64,000 nt of DNA from Betaproteobacteria bacterium (GTDB lineage: Bacteria; Pseudomonadota; Gammaproteobacteria; Burkholderiales; Ga0077523): assembly GCA_016713305.1 (NCBI GenBank), contig JADJPK010000008.1, positions 439,275-503,274 on the forward strand, in the 5' to 3' direction. The translations under genes were made by a program, and so were the position numbers. A model generated the notes under the pieces. It saw only the letters and a list, made by a program, of their open reading frames with translations. It was not told where the DNA came from and ran no database searches. Shown piece after piece: positions 1-8,964 of the stretch (within the stretch, counting starts at the first letter, position 1; the number at the start of each line of letters is the position of its first letter).

Positions 1-645
1 GATCTCCTTGAAGCTGGGGTCCACCCCTCGCCGCTTCGCTTCCTCCTGGACCTTGAGATATTCCTGCGTGCGCAGTTCCGAGATGAAGGCCTCCCGCTCG
101 TGGGTCCGCTTGATCTCCACCCGGGCATTGTCCCAGTCGCCCCGCGCGAGGTGATCCATGGCCATGCGCGTGGTCACCATCACCTTCTCGTAGTCGTGCC
201 CTTCGTAGGTACGGACCCGGTCGTTCAGCAGGTAGCTGGCGACCTGTCCCGTCACCCGGTCGGGATCGAGTCTGGAGGCCTGCTCCCAGGCGATCAGTTC
301 GGCATCCGCGGCCGAGAGCGCGGCAAAGCTCCCTTCGTAGTCGCCCGCCATGCGCTTCAGCTCGCCCAGCTCCATGTGGTAGAGGAGGTCCTTGCCGCCC
401 ATCAGGGAATTGTTCTTCTCGACGACCTTGATCGCCCCGGCCACGTCGCCGGAGGCCGCCCGGGACAGCGTCTCGTCCATCTCGGCCCGGTAGCTGCGGA
501 AGGTGCCGCACCCTGCCAGCAGGGATGCGCAGAGCATGGCCGTCAGGAAGCGCGGGAACCGGGGGGCCGCCACGCGGCTGGGATATCGCGTGGAGGCGAA
601 GGATGTCGGGGAATGATCGCGGGTCACCGCGAGAGGGCTGGACAT
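1..645 (-). CDS. Conserved lipoprotein with helical-repeat body (C-terminus outside window)
   Basis: The frame runs unbroken from the ATG at 645 to the window edge, giving at least 215 residues. A basic N-region and hydrophobic core lead to a lipobox (LLAGC, Cys near residue 46), so export and lipidation are expected. The mature part is rich in charged amphipathic helices, such as AASGDVAGAIKVVEKNN, and looks like TPR-type repeats. The general layout recalls the uncharacterised COG3014-type lipoproteins, but I cannot confirm that. A GTG nearer the hydrophobic core (near residue 27) would give a more normal signal length. It lies downstream of the YVTN protein on the same strand, about 150 bases away. 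Function unknown. Confidence 0.6.
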   Translation of the reverse strand, partial: MSSPLAVTRDHSPTSFASTRYPSRVAAPRFPRFLTAMLCASLLAGCGTFRSYRAEMDETLSRAASGDVAGAIKVVEKNNSLMGGKDLLYHMELGELKRMAGDYEGSFAALSAADAELIAWEQASRLDPDRVTGQVASYLLNDRVRTYEGHDYEKVMVTTRMAMDHLARGDWDNARVEIKRTHEREAFISELRTQEYLKVQEEAKRRGVDPSFKEI

Positions 646-797
646 GGCGGCTGGTTGGTGCGCCACACATTCTGACACGAACACGCGGGTGCTCCGCCTG
701 CGGGGTCCACGCAGAAAGTCATGCCAGAACTACCCTGCTCCCGCCAGTTCGAGGGTGGCCGCCGGGCCCACGCCAGGGGCCCGGGGTTTGCGCCCTG

Positions 798-1748
798 TCA
801 GTGGATGACCACGCCCCAGGGGGCTTCGCCGACTGGAACGTCGGCGATCTTCTTGTTGGTTTCGGTATCGATGACCGAGACGGCGTTGGAGCGGCCCGTG
901 GCGACGTACACCTTCTTGCCGTCGGGCGTGATGGCCATGTTCCAGGGGCGCTTGCCGACCGGAATCGTGGCGACGACCGTATTGCTGGACGTATCGATGA
1001 CCGACACGGTGGCATCCTTGCCATTCGAGACGTACACGCGCTGACCGTTCGGATGCATCACGACGCCGTTGGAGTAGTTTCCGGTGGCGATCTTGGCGAT
1101 GACCTTGCGTGCCTGCCAGTCGATCGCGAACGTCGTGTTGGCCAGTTCGCATGCGACGTAGAGGCGGGAACCGTCGGGCGTGAAGGCCATGCCCCGCGGC
1201 CGGCTGCCGACCTGGATCTGCCCCACCTGGGCGCGCTTCTCCACGTCCACGATGTCCACCTGATCGGCTTCCTCGGCGCTCGCCACGAGCCACTTGCTGT
1301 CCGGCGAGAACACCGCATGTTCGGGATTCTTGCCTTTGACCTTGACCGAGAAGCTGCGCGCACCGGACGACGTCTCGATGAAGGCCACGGAGTTGCTCAC
1401 TTCCACGGCGGCCACCACGTATTTGCCGTCGGGCGAGATGCTCACTCCTTCCGGCGATTCGCCCAGATCGATCGTGCGTTCGATCTTTTCCTGCTCGAGA
1501 TCCACGACGAGGAGTGCGTTCTTGGGCTGATCGCTCACGTAGATCCGCTTGCCATCGGGGCTGATGGCGATCCCGCGCGGCTTCTGACCGGCGGGAATCG
1601 TCCGCACAACCTTGTCCATCGCGGTGTCGATCACGCTCAGCGTGCCGGACTTCTCGTTGGGGACGTAGGCGAAGGGTTCGGCGGAGGCCAGCGTCGTCAT
1701 GCAGGCAATGCCGGCGCAGAGCCCGGCCCATGCGATTGCGGTTTTCAT
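798..1748 (-). CDS. Secreted YVTN-family beta-propeller protein
   Basis: 316 residues with a cleavable signal peptide (MKTAIAWAGLCAG to ASA). Repeats of about 42 residues follow, with the YVTN signature visible in variants such as AYVPNEKSGTLSVIDT, IYVSDQPKNALLVVD and VYVSNGKDATVSVIDT. Seven repeats would form a periplasmic or extracellular beta-propeller. Two ATGs are adjacent (1751 and 1748); 1748 is preferred because AGGAG sits 4 bases upstream of it and only 1 base from the other. Family members often bind ligands or accompany PQQ dehydrogenases and surface uptake systems, but the neighbours do not reveal a substrate. Divergent from the two-component genes at 2130. Confidence 0.82.
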   Translation of the reverse strand: MKTAIAWAGLCAGIACMTTLASAEPFAYVPNEKSGTLSVIDTAMDKVVRTIPAGQKPRGIAISPDGKRIYVSDQPKNALLVVDLEQEKIERTIDLGESPEGVSISPDGKYVVAAVEVSNSVAFIETSSGARSFSVKVKGKNPEHAVFSPDSKWLVASAEEADQVDIVDVEKRAQVGQIQVGSRPRGMAFTPDGSRLYVACELANTTFAIDWQARKVIAKIATGNYSNGVVMHPNGQRVYVSNGKDATVSVIDTSSNTVVATIPVGKRPWNMAITPDGKKVYVATGRSNAVSVIDTETNKKIADVPVGEAPWGVVIH

Positions 1749-2129
1749 CATGCTCCTGATCGTTGTCGGGTCGCGGCCTTGGACGCCAGCCGTGCACGTA
1801 AAGTTCTTCCTGACGGGCGCGGAGTATCGCACGCATCGCCGGCGATGCCAGCCCGCGCAGGTGTCCCTGGCTGATCATCTCTCAACCCAAACGTCACGCA
1901 GATGTCGCTGTTGACGCGGATCAGCGTTCGCGCGCTGCCCCGTTCGCAGAGGCGATGCCGATGCGGCAGCGGACGGCGATCGGGAATGGGGGAATGTCGG
2001 GAGCAATTCCCATGGGCATGCTGCGACCGGCGCGTGAAAATGTCAGATCGGTTCCGTTGGCGAATGGGGTCTCTTCGACATATAAGCTATGCCACGGTGC
2101 AAAAATGCGCGGGCGCCGCGGAGCTACGG
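1749..2129. promoter_or_regulatory. Divergent intergenic region between YVTN gene and sensor kinase
   Basis: A 381-base gap with no credible gene. Seen in it are the GGGA-N5-TCCC palindrome at 1999-2011 and a possible sigma-70 promoter for the kinase: TTGGCG at 2057-2062, an 18-base spacer, and TATAAG at 2081-2086. The palindrome would sit near -80 relative to that promoter, a position compatible with activation. Confidence 0.45.
1999..2011. promoter_or_regulatory. GGGA-N5-TCCC palindrome, putative response-regulator site
   Basis: GGGAGCAATTCCC lies upstream of the kinase gene. It has the same arms and spacing as three sites upstream of the TonB receptor. The two NarL-type regulators encoded nearby are the natural candidates to bind it. 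The assignment is inferred from position only. Confidence 0.45.
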
Positions 2130-3476
2130 ATGACGGATTCGGTTTACTTTGGTGGGGGCACGGAGCAAGGCGAGACGTCTCGCCCGGGTCGGGCCTGGCG
2201 CGATTTGGCATTCGTCCTGGCGCTGACGGTGGCCACATTCCTCGTGGCTGGGCTGCTGGAACTCTCCGAGGGTGTGGGCGGCTGGCTCAAGCACTTCGAG
2301 AGCTACCAGCTGGACGAAGTGCCCGCGGCGCTCGCAGTGCTGATCGTCGGGCTCACCTGGTCCTCCTGGCGCCGGTCCCGGCAGGTGGCGACGGAGATGG
2401 GGTTGCGGTTGAAGGCCCAGGAGAGCCTCAACGAGCAGCGCCAGTATCTGGAAGTGCTGTTCCGCGAGAATCTGTCCGCGAATCTCATTGCCGATCCCCA
2501 GGGTCGCATCGGTGTCGCCAATCCCGAACTGGCAAAGCTGTTCGGCCTGCCCGATGCCGAGCAGGCGGTGGGACGCCACCTGGGCGACTTCTACCGGGAT
2601 CCGGCATTGTGGGAAGAGCACCGGCGGTCTGTCGCCGGGCAGGGGCGGATCGAGCTGAACGACCTCCCCATTCGCCGGGCGGACGGCGCGGAAGCCGTGG
2701 TCATCGCCCGGTTGACCGCCCGCCGCGGCCATTCCGGGATGGAATTGCACGCGTTCTTCACGGACGTGACGGCGCTCGAGCAGACGCGGAGGGAGCTCGC
2801 GCAGGCACTTGGAGAGAACCGCCTGCTCGCACAGCGTGGAATCGAGATGCTGGAGCACGAGCGGCGCAATATCGCCCGGGAACTCCACGACGAAATGGGG
2901 CAGTGGCTCAACGCTCTCAAGGTGGACGCGGTATCGGTCAGGAACCGCACGGACGTTCCGGACGAAGTCCGGGCGGCAGCCCAGTCGATCGTCGAGGTGA
3001 CGGATCACGTCTACGATGTCGCGCGTTCGCTGATGCGCCAGCTCCGCCCGGTGGCGCTCGACGAACTTGGGCTGGGCCCAGCCATCCAGTATTGTGTGGA
3101 TCAGTGGCGGCGGCGCCATCCCGCGGTGCAGTGTGACGTATCCATCCAGGGGCTGCCGGACAGCCTGGGTGAGGCCGCCAATATCACCTTGTACCGGTTG
3201 GTGCAGGAGGGCCTGACCAACGTGACGAGACACGCAGGCGCGCAGTCCGTGCGCATCGAACTCGAAATGGATGATCGCGAGGGCGGCCTGCGAGCCAGCA
3301 TCGCGGACGATGGGGTGGGCATGGAGGCGACGGGTCCGCGTAGCGGTCTGGGTCTGGTGGGCCTTCGGGAGCGCATCGAAATGCTCGGTGGCCGTTTCTG
3401 GGTCGAGAGCGAGGCCGGCAAGGGAACGGCTGTGCGGGCGCTGCTGCCCGCGCAGCCCACGGGAGCAACGACATGA
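2130..3476 (+). CDS. Membrane sensor histidine kinase, NarX/DegS-type (HisKA_3)
   Basis: 448 residues. Two membrane segments lie at about 26-45 and 66-82, then a PAS-like domain at about 108-220. A HisKA_3 dimerisation segment carries the phospho-acceptor His253 in ERRNIARELHDEMGQ. The HATPase domain shows an N-box (LYRLVQEGLTNVTRHAGA) and G-boxes (ADDGVGM, GLGLVGLRERI). The start is ATG 2130 because GGAG lies 6 bases upstream; earlier in-frame codons have no ribosome site. It overlaps the response regulator by 4 bases (ATGA), so the pair is translationally coupled. The signal sensed is unknown; the short periplasmic loop suggests sensing in the membrane or by PAS. Confidence 0.9.
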   Translation: MTDSVYFGGGTEQGETSRPGRAWRDLAFVLALTVATFLVAGLLELSEGVGGWLKHFESYQLDEVPAALAVLIVGLTWSSWRRSRQVATEMGLRLKAQESLNEQRQYLEVLFRENLSANLIADPQGRIGVANPELAKLFGLPDAEQAVGRHLGDFYRDPALWEEHRRSVAGQGRIELNDLPIRRADGAEAVVIARLTARRGHSGMELHAFFTDVTALEQTRRELAQALGENRLLAQRGIEMLEHERRNIARELHDEMGQWLNALKVDAVSVRNRTDVPDEVRAAAQSIVEVTDHVYDVARSLMRQLRPVALDELGLGPAIQYCVDQWRRRHPAVQCDVSIQGLPDSLGEAANITLYRLVQEGLTNVTRHAGAQSVRIELEMDDREGGLRASIADDGVGMEATGPRSGLGLVGLRERIEMLGGRFWVESEAGKGTAVRALLPAQPTGATT

Positions 3477-4144
3477 CGGACAAGACGACGGTTCTGCTGG
3501 TCGACGACCACGCGGTGGTTCTGGAAGGTTACCGGCGGCTGCTGGAACGCACGCCCGATATCGCGGTCGTTGCGGAGGCGTCCAACGGAGACGACGCCTA
3601 TCGCAGGTTCGTGGAGTTGTCGCCGGATGTCGTGGTGATGGACATCACGCTGCCCGGAATCGGCGGCATTGAGGTTGCGCGCCGCATGCTGGCGCGTCGT
3701 CCCGACGCAAGGATCGTCATGTTCAGCATGCATGAGGACGTCGTGTTCTCCTCCCGGGCGCTGCAGACAGGTGCGCGGGGTTACGTCACCAAGTCCAGCG
3801 CGCCGGATGTTCTGGTCGAAGCAGTGCGACTGGTGGCTGCCGGAAAGCTTTACATCAGCCACGACATGGCTCAGGAGCTTGCCGTGCAGATGCTTCCGGG
3901 AAACGAGAACCCGCTGCAGGCCCTGTCGCCCCGCGAATTCGAGGTGTTCCGTCTGCTGGTGGGCGGGCACTCCGTGGGAGAGATCGCCAAGATCCTGTCC
4001 CTGTCCTACAAGACCGTCGCCAACCATCAATGGAACATCCGGCAGAAGCTGGACGTTTCCAACACCGCACAGGTGGTGCGCATGGCCATGACCCACGGCG
4101 TGATCGACGCCAACCCCGAAGCCACGGTGTTGGCAGACAAATAG
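3473..4144 (+). CDS. NarL/LuxR-family response regulator, partner of upstream kinase
   Basis: 223 residues. The receiver domain has the acidic pair in VLLVDDH, phospho-acceptor Asp57 in VVVMDITLPG and the conserved Lys in YVTKSS. The C-terminal LuxR helix-turn-helix is at about 150-210 (ALSPREFEVFRLLVGG to SYKTVANHQWNIRQKLDV). ATG overlaps the kinase stop. It is very similar to the orphan regulator at 8175, including in the recognition helix, so the two may share binding sites. Likely targets are its own promoter and the TonB receptor gene, judged by the shared palindromes. Confidence 0.92.
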   Translation: MTDKTTVLLVDDHAVVLEGYRRLLERTPDIAVVAEASNGDDAYRRFVELSPDVVVMDITLPGIGGIEVARRMLARRPDARIVMFSMHEDVVFSSRALQTGARGYVTKSSAPDVLVEAVRLVAAGKLYISHDMAQELAVQMLPGNENPLQALSPREFEVFRLLVGGHSVGEIAKILSLSYKTVANHQWNIRQKLDVSNTAQVVRMAMTHGVIDANPEATVLADK

Positions 4145-4158
4145 CGGCATGTGCTCGC

Positions 4159-4171
4159 GGGAAAATCTCCC
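4159..4171. promoter_or_regulatory. GGGA-N5-TCCC palindrome upstream of TonB receptor (site 1)
   Basis: GGGAAAATCTCCC, 280 bases upstream of the receptor start and just after the response-regulator stop. It lies exactly 100 bases from site 3 and shares the AAAA centre with it. Confidence 0.45.
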
Positions 4172-4236
4172 GACCCCCTTATCAATGCGGACGGGACCTT
4201 CTACACTCCAGGGGCATTCCCGGCGCTGCGAAGGCC

Positions 4237-4249
4237 GGGAGCGCCTCCC
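4237..4249. promoter_or_regulatory. GGGA-N5-TCCC palindrome upstream of TonB receptor (site 2)
   Basis: GGGAGCGCCTCCC. Its left end is 22 bases from that of site 3, about two helical turns, so two bound dimers would lie on the same face of the DNA. Confidence 0.45.
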
Positions 4250-4258
4250 ATTGTCCTT

Positions 4259-4271
4259 GGGAAAAACTCCC
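4259..4271. promoter_or_regulatory. GGGA-N5-TCCC palindrome upstream of TonB receptor (site 3)
   Basis: GGGAAAAACTCCC. This is the copy nearest the receptor gene (start 4439). I could not find a convincing -35/-10 pair between it and the start codon. Confidence 0.45.
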
Positions 4272-4438
4272 TAACGGTTTGTCCGGGCGGGCTCCTACCC
4301 TTGCAGTTCGTCATGATGGCGAAGGAGCCTTCGGGAGACCTGTCCGAAAAGGCTGCGCGCCATCGCAATCGGTAAGTGAGGCGCCATTGTGCGTACGGCC
4401 GGTTCGACCGATACAACGATAACGAGAGATGTCGCGCA

Positions 4439-7162
4439 ATGGTGCTGTGGTCCGTCCAGACGAAGGGAAGATCGTCCGGACTTTCCGATACGAGTCTGCC
4501 TGGAGGCAGGCGGGTCGCCGCGATTTTCGGATGGGTGGGGTTGACGTGGGCAATCGCATCGTATGGCCAGACCGCGGGTACTTCGGCGGGTGCTGCTTCA
4601 AGTCCGACGACGGGCGGGGGAGGCGGTCAAATCGTCGCGCCCACCGTCCGCGTCACTGCGCCGAAGATCGTCACGCCCATCCCGGGTGTGACCATCCAGC
4701 GCGAGCAGATGACCACCAACGTGCAGAGCGCGACGGCGAAGGATCTGGACAACGCCAAGGCCGTGAGCATCACCGACTTCATGAACAGCACCATGCAGTC
4801 GGTCAATGTCAACGACTACCAGGGCAACCCCTTCCAGCAGGATCTTGTCTTCCGCGGTTTCGCCGCTTCGCCGCTCATCGGCACCCCGCAGGGCTTGTCG
4901 GTCTACGTCGACGGAGTGCGGGTCAATGAGCCCTTCGGCGAAGTCGTCAACTGGGATCTCATCCCGGTGAATGCCATCCAGCGCATGGATCTCATGCCGG
5001 GTTCGGACCCGCTGTTCGGGCTGAACACGCTGGGGGGCGCGCTGGCGATCACCACCAAGTCCGGTTTCACGTTTCCCAAGGTGGAGGGCACGGTCACCGG
5101 GGGCAGCTGGGGGCGTCGGCAGGCGAAGGTGTCGGCCGGCGCCAACAACGGGACGCTCGGAGGTTTCGTCGCGCTGAACTACTTCGATGAGGACGGATGG
5201 CGCAAGAACTCGCCGTCGTCGGTTCGCCAAGCCTATGGGCGTCTCGATGTGCAAGGCGTTCTGGGGTCGGCCACGCTGTCCGCGATGCACGCCAACAACA
5301 CGCTCGTCGGCAACGGCCTGGTGCCCTACGAGCAGTGGAAACAGGATCCGACCTCGGTGTTCACCTCTCCCGACGAGACGAGCAATCGGGTCAATCACAT
5401 CAATGGGAACGTGAGGCTCAATTTCACGGAGACCATCAGCGTTGCCGCGCAGACGTACTACCGCAAGCTCAATCAGAACTCGATCGGCGGCGACGTCTGG
5501 GAGGATTTCCGCGCGGCGGCAGCGCGCCTGCGGCTGGACTGCAACAACGGCATTCCCAGCGCAACCGCCGACGGCGCTATCGGCGTGGACTTGCCCGGAT
5601 GCCCGAATCTGCAACCCAACGGCGTGTTCAATCTTGGACACTCCAACCAGACCGCCAACGGCGTGTCGTGGCAGCTCAACACCCTCACCGAGACCAATCA
5701 ATTCGTATTGGGTGCGGCGCTGGACATGAACCGTGTGGATTTCCGCCAGGGCCAGCAACTCGGTTTCATCGATGACGACCGGAATGTGGTGCTGCGGGGC
5801 GACCGCTACGACGATCTGTTTCTCGTTCCGCTGATCTCCGAGATCCAGCGGAACAACCTGACCGGCGGCACCAACACATCAAGCCTGTTCGTGAAGGACA
5901 TCTGGTCTGTCAGACCGAACCTGCACTTGAACGCGGGTCTCCGGTATACGCGCTCCCGTGTCACCAACGAGTTGATTGCCGACCGGCCCATTCCTCTCTA
6001 TCCGTTCGACGAACTCCTGTTCCGCAGGCTGGCTCCCCGTTGCGGTGCAGAGCGTGGCGATGCGCTGGCGCGGTTCTATTGCAGCAAGGGCGATTTCACA
6101 TACGAGAGCCTGAACCCGTCCTTCGGCATTTCGTGGCTGCCGCGGGAGACGTTGAATCTGTATGTGAACTGGAGCAAGGGGTCGCGCGTGCCCAGCACCA
6201 TCGAACTGGGGTGCGCGCGCGACCGCGAAGCGGAGCGTCTCGCCGGTGGCGGGCGAAATACCGGGCGCACGCCGGGTTGTTCGGTGCCGACCGCACTGAC
6301 GAGCGACCCCTATCTGCCGCAAGTCATCTCCTATACGTCCGAAATCGGTGTGCGCGGCGCGGTGATGGACGGGATCTCCTGGAACGCCTCGCTGTATCAG
6401 ACGAACCTGGCGAACGACATCATGTTCGTTTCGCTGGGTTCGCGGAATCGAGGGGTGTTCGACACCTTCGGCAAGACCCGTCGCCGCGGCCTGGAACTGG
6501 GTTTGGAAGGCGGTCTGGGGCGGCACTCGTTCCGCGCGTCCTACTCGCGGATCGATGCCACGTTCGAAAGCCCGGCGGAAGTCGTGAACCTCTCCAACAG
6601 CACCTCGACGACGATCGTCGGGCGCGTGAACACCTTTCGCATCGAGCCGGGAGACCGGATTCCCGGCATTCCGCAGAATGCACTGCGGCTCGCGTGGAAC
6701 TACGAGTTCACCGACCGCTGGGACCTGGGGCTGGCGATGATCGCGCACTCCTGGTCGTACGTACGCGGCAACGAGAACAACGACCACGTGCCGGAAGGGA
6801 CGGATTCCAATGGAGCCCCCACGCTCGGCACGAACGACCCGTCGATCACCGTGGAACCGGGCCGGAGGTACGTCGGGGAAGGCAAGATTCCCGGCTACGC
6901 CATCGTCAACCTGACCACGAGCTATCGGATCAACAAGCAGTTGAGCATCGGGTTGCGTCTGGACAATCTGTTCGACCGCAATTACGTCACGGCCGGTGGA
7001 CTCGCGCTCAATCCGTTCTCGCCTTCCGTATGGGGCATGCGAGATGCCGCAGGGTTCAACTACAACTCGAACGACTGGACGCATTCCACTTTCGTTGGCC
7101 CCGGCGCGCCGCGCGCGCTGTGGCTTTCCATGACCTTCGTTTTCGATACGGGAGGCCGCTGA
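4439..7162 (+). CDS. Large TonB-dependent outer-membrane receptor
   Basis: 907 residues, within the usual range for TonB receptors. An N-terminal export segment (FGWVGLTWAIASYGQTA) is followed by a Gly-rich linker and a TonB-box-like stretch (APTVRVTAP). The plug domain contains DLVFRGFAASPLIG, LSVYVDGVRVNEPFGE and GSDPLFGLNTLGGALAITTK. The rest alternates short strands typical of a 22-strand barrel, including LNLYVNWSKGSRVPSTIELG and IGLRLDNLFDRNYVTAGG. The start is ATG 4439, with GAGAG about 10 bases upstream. The final residues are FVFDTGGR rather than ending on Phe. Substrate unknown. It is followed within 90 bases by a PEP-CTERM protein and preceded by a two-component pair, suggesting regulated uptake of a specific ligand. 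Confidence 0.9.
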   Translation: MVLWSVQTKGRSSGLSDTSLPGGRRVAAIFGWVGLTWAIASYGQTAGTSAGAASSPTTGGGGGQIVAPTVRVTAPKIVTPIPGVTIQREQMTTNVQSATAKDLDNAKAVSITDFMNSTMQSVNVNDYQGNPFQQDLVFRGFAASPLIGTPQGLSVYVDGVRVNEPFGEVVNWDLIPVNAIQRMDLMPGSDPLFGLNTLGGALAITTKSGFTFPKVEGTVTGGSWGRRQAKVSAGANNGTLGGFVALNYFDEDGWRKNSPSSVRQAYGRLDVQGVLGSATLSAMHANNTLVGNGLVPYEQWKQDPTSVFTSPDETSNRVNHINGNVRLNFTETISVAAQTYYRKLNQNSIGGDVWEDFRAAAARLRLDCNNGIPSATADGAIGVDLPGCPNLQPNGVFNLGHSNQTANGVSWQLNTLTETNQFVLGAALDMNRVDFRQGQQLGFIDDDRNVVLRGDRYDDLFLVPLISEIQRNNLTGGTNTSSLFVKDIWSVRPNLHLNAGLRYTRSRVTNELIADRPIPLYPFDELLFRRLAPRCGAERGDALARFYCSKGDFTYESLNPSFGISWLPRETLNLYVNWSKGSRVPSTIELGCARDREAERLAGGGRNTGRTPGCSVPTALTSDPYLPQVISYTSEIGVRGAVMDGISWNASLYQTNLANDIMFVSLGSRNRGVFDTFGKTRRRGLELGLEGGLGRHSFRASYSRIDATFESPAEVVNLSNSTSTTIVGRVNTFRIEPGDRIPGIPQNALRLAWNYEFTDRWDLGLAMIAHSWSYVRGNENNDHVPEGTDSNGAPTLGTNDPSITVEPGRRYVGEGKIPGYAIVNLTTSYRINKQLSIGLRLDNLFDRNYVTAGGLALNPFSPSVWGMRDAAGFNYNSNDWTHSTFVGPGAPRALWLSMTFVFDTGGR

Positions 7163-7250
7163 GCATGAACCCCTCCGCTTTCTGCCGTTTCGTTGTGCGC
7201 AGTACCGCTCCGGGTCCGCACGACCGGGCAATTCTTGAATGGAGACCTCT

Positions 7251-8102
7251 ATGAAACTGAAACACCTCACCGCGGCTGTGGCGCTGGGCTTGGTTGCCGC
7301 GCCCGCGCTCGCTGGCGATTTCACCACCCTGCCGACGACGGGGGCGCTGCAGGCTGGCGCCAACAATCCTAACGTCGACCGCTTCTATCTCGATGCCACG
7401 TCGATCACCTGGCTCGTCGCAGACGAAGTGCCTTCCATCATCAACTACAACGCCATCGCGACCGCTGGTGGGTTGCCACGGGCAGTGACTGGCTCGGGAA
7501 CGTTGACGCTCCTGGACCATCGCGTCACCGAAGACATGGAACTGCCTGGTGAAATCCCTGGCGACTTCGACGAGATCGGCCATCTGTACGACTTCGTCTT
7601 CCGCGATTCACGCGACAACATGCTGGTGTTCGGTACGCGCGTGCGGCTCGGCGTGGAACCCGATCAATCGCAGGACTCCGAACTCAACTTCCTCTATCGT
7701 TATGGGTTCGAGGAAGGAGCCACGACCTTCGACGTCTCTGCGGCATGGCTGTTCACTGGCGACTTCGACCTGCGCATGTACAACGCCGGTCGCACGGACT
7801 CGGCCAGCCTGACCGGCGCAACGCCTTACGATGCCAACACCGTCCGCATGCAGTCCGACGTGAACCTTTCGGAAGGCAACCCATACAGCGGACTGTTCCT
7901 GCTCAAGACAAACGCGCAGTACTACACGCTGGGCGATACCGCCATCGGTGTCTTCCAGGCGGGCGAAGAAGGCCAGCCTCGCGTAGGTGCGGATTTCGCC
8001 GGCTTCATCCCCACGGCCGTGCCCGAGCCCTCCACCTACGCCATGCTTCTGGGTGGGCTGGGTCTGCTGGGTGCAATGGCTCGCCGCCGTCGCAACGCCT
8101 GA
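7251..8102 (+). CDS. PEP-CTERM surface/exported protein
   Basis: 283 residues with a signal peptide (MKLKHLTAAVALGLVAAPALA) and a C-terminal exosortase sorting signal at about 257-283: VPEPSTY, a hydrophobic helix, then ARRRR. The body is acidic and beta-rich with no recognised domain. ATG 7251 is chosen because GGAG lies 6 bases before it; the ATG at 7239 has no such site. By family knowledge the PEP motif is cut by an exosortase and the protein becomes surface-attached or released. Close coupling to the TonB receptor suggests it helps bind or present that receptor's ligand; this is inference. Confidence 0.87.
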   Translation: MKLKHLTAAVALGLVAAPALAGDFTTLPTTGALQAGANNPNVDRFYLDATSITWLVADEVPSIINYNAIATAGGLPRAVTGSGTLTLLDHRVTEDMELPGEIPGDFDEIGHLYDFVFRDSRDNMLVFGTRVRLGVEPDQSQDSELNFLYRYGFEEGATTFDVSAAWLFTGDFDLRMYNAGRTDSASLTGATPYDANTVRMQSDVNLSEGNPYSGLFLLKTNAQYYTLGDTAIGVFQAGEEGQPRVGADFAGFIPTAVPEPSTYAMLLGGLGLLGAMARRRRNA

Positions 8103-8127
8103 TTCGCGCATCCGCGTGCATCGAACG

Positions 8128-8160
8128 ACGCCGGCACCTCTTCGGGGTGCCGGCGTTCTT
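8128..8160 (+). terminator. Hairpin terminator after PEP-CTERM gene
   Basis: An 11-bp perfect stem (8128-8138 with 8146-8156) around a 7-base loop, followed by TTCTT. It separates the receptor/PEP-CTERM unit from the downstream regulator gene. Confidence 0.7.
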
Positions 8161-8174
8161 GATTCTCCAATCAG

Positions 8175-8894
8175 ATGACCAACCGCGACAAGAAGCAGGG
8201 CGCAGGGCCAATATCCGTGGTGCTCGTCGACGATCATTCGGTCGTGCGGGAGGGCTACCGGCGCCTCATCGAGGCCACAGCCGATCTATCGGTGATCGGC
8301 GAGGCAGCCACCGGGGAAGAGGCCTATCGGCTGTATGGGGAACTGCATCCCGATGTGGTGGTCATGGATCTCAGCCTGCCGGGCATCGGCGGCATCGAGG
8401 CGGTCAGACGCATCGTCGCCCGGGACGCCCAGGCGCGGGTCCTCGTTTTCAGCATGCACGACGACGCGGTGTTCTCTTCCCGCGCACTCAAGGCGGGTGC
8501 CAAGGGGTATGTCACCAAGGCGGCGGCGCCCGACGTTCTGATCGACGCTATTCGGGCGGTCGGGGCGGGCAGGTTGTACCTGAGCCAGGACATCGCCCAG
8601 GAGCTTGCGGTCCTGTCGCTGCCGGGGCGCAACAATCCTGTTCAGGCGCTCTCGGCGCGGGAGTTCGAAGTGTTCCGGATGCTGGTCGAGGGGCACTCGG
8701 TGGCCGAAATCGCGCGGGTCCTGTCGCTTTCCCAGAAGACGGTGGCGAACTATCAGTCCGCGCTTCGCCAGAAACTGGATGTCTCCAACACCACTCAGGC
8801 TGTCCGGTTGGCCATGGCGCATGGCCTGTTTCCCGCCGTGATCGAAGCCGGCAAGTCCCAGGCCGGTGCGACCGGGAATGATTCCTGGGAGTGA
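8175..8894 (+). CDS. Orphan NarL/LuxR-family response regulator
   Basis: 239 residues: receiver with LVDDH, phospho-acceptor Asp65 in VVVMDLSLPG and Lys in YVTKAA, then a LuxR helix-turn-helix (ALSAREFEVFRMLVEG to SQKTVANYQSALRQKLDV). It is a close paralogue of the regulator at 3473. The helix-turn-helix halves are nearly identical, suggesting overlapping target sites. No kinase gene is adjacent, so it may be served by the kinase at 2130. The ribosome site is weak (upstream text TTCTCCAATCAG). A near-match to the GGGA-N5-TCCC motif (8874-8886) lies inside its 3' end. Confidence 0.9.
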   Translation: MTNRDKKQGAGPISVVLVDDHSVVREGYRRLIEATADLSVIGEAATGEEAYRLYGELHPDVVVMDLSLPGIGGIEAVRRIVARDAQARVLVFSMHDDAVFSSRALKAGAKGYVTKAAAPDVLIDAIRAVGAGRLYLSQDIAQELAVLSLPGRNNPVQALSAREFEVFRMLVEGHSVAEIARVLSLSQKTVANYQSALRQKLDVSNTTQAVRLAMAHGLFPAVIEAGKSQAGATGNDSWE

Positions 8895-8964
8895 TCGGGT
8901 GAGATGCGCCTGTGGCGGTTCGGTGCCGCGGCGTAAATTCCAGTCCGTTGCGATTGTGCTGGCA

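Noticed and set aside
798..1748. YVTN beta-propeller as a BtuG-type B12-binding protein
   Set aside because: It has a plain signal peptide, no lipobox or sorting tail, no riboswitch, and lies 30 kb from the B12 operon; propeller fold alone is not enough.
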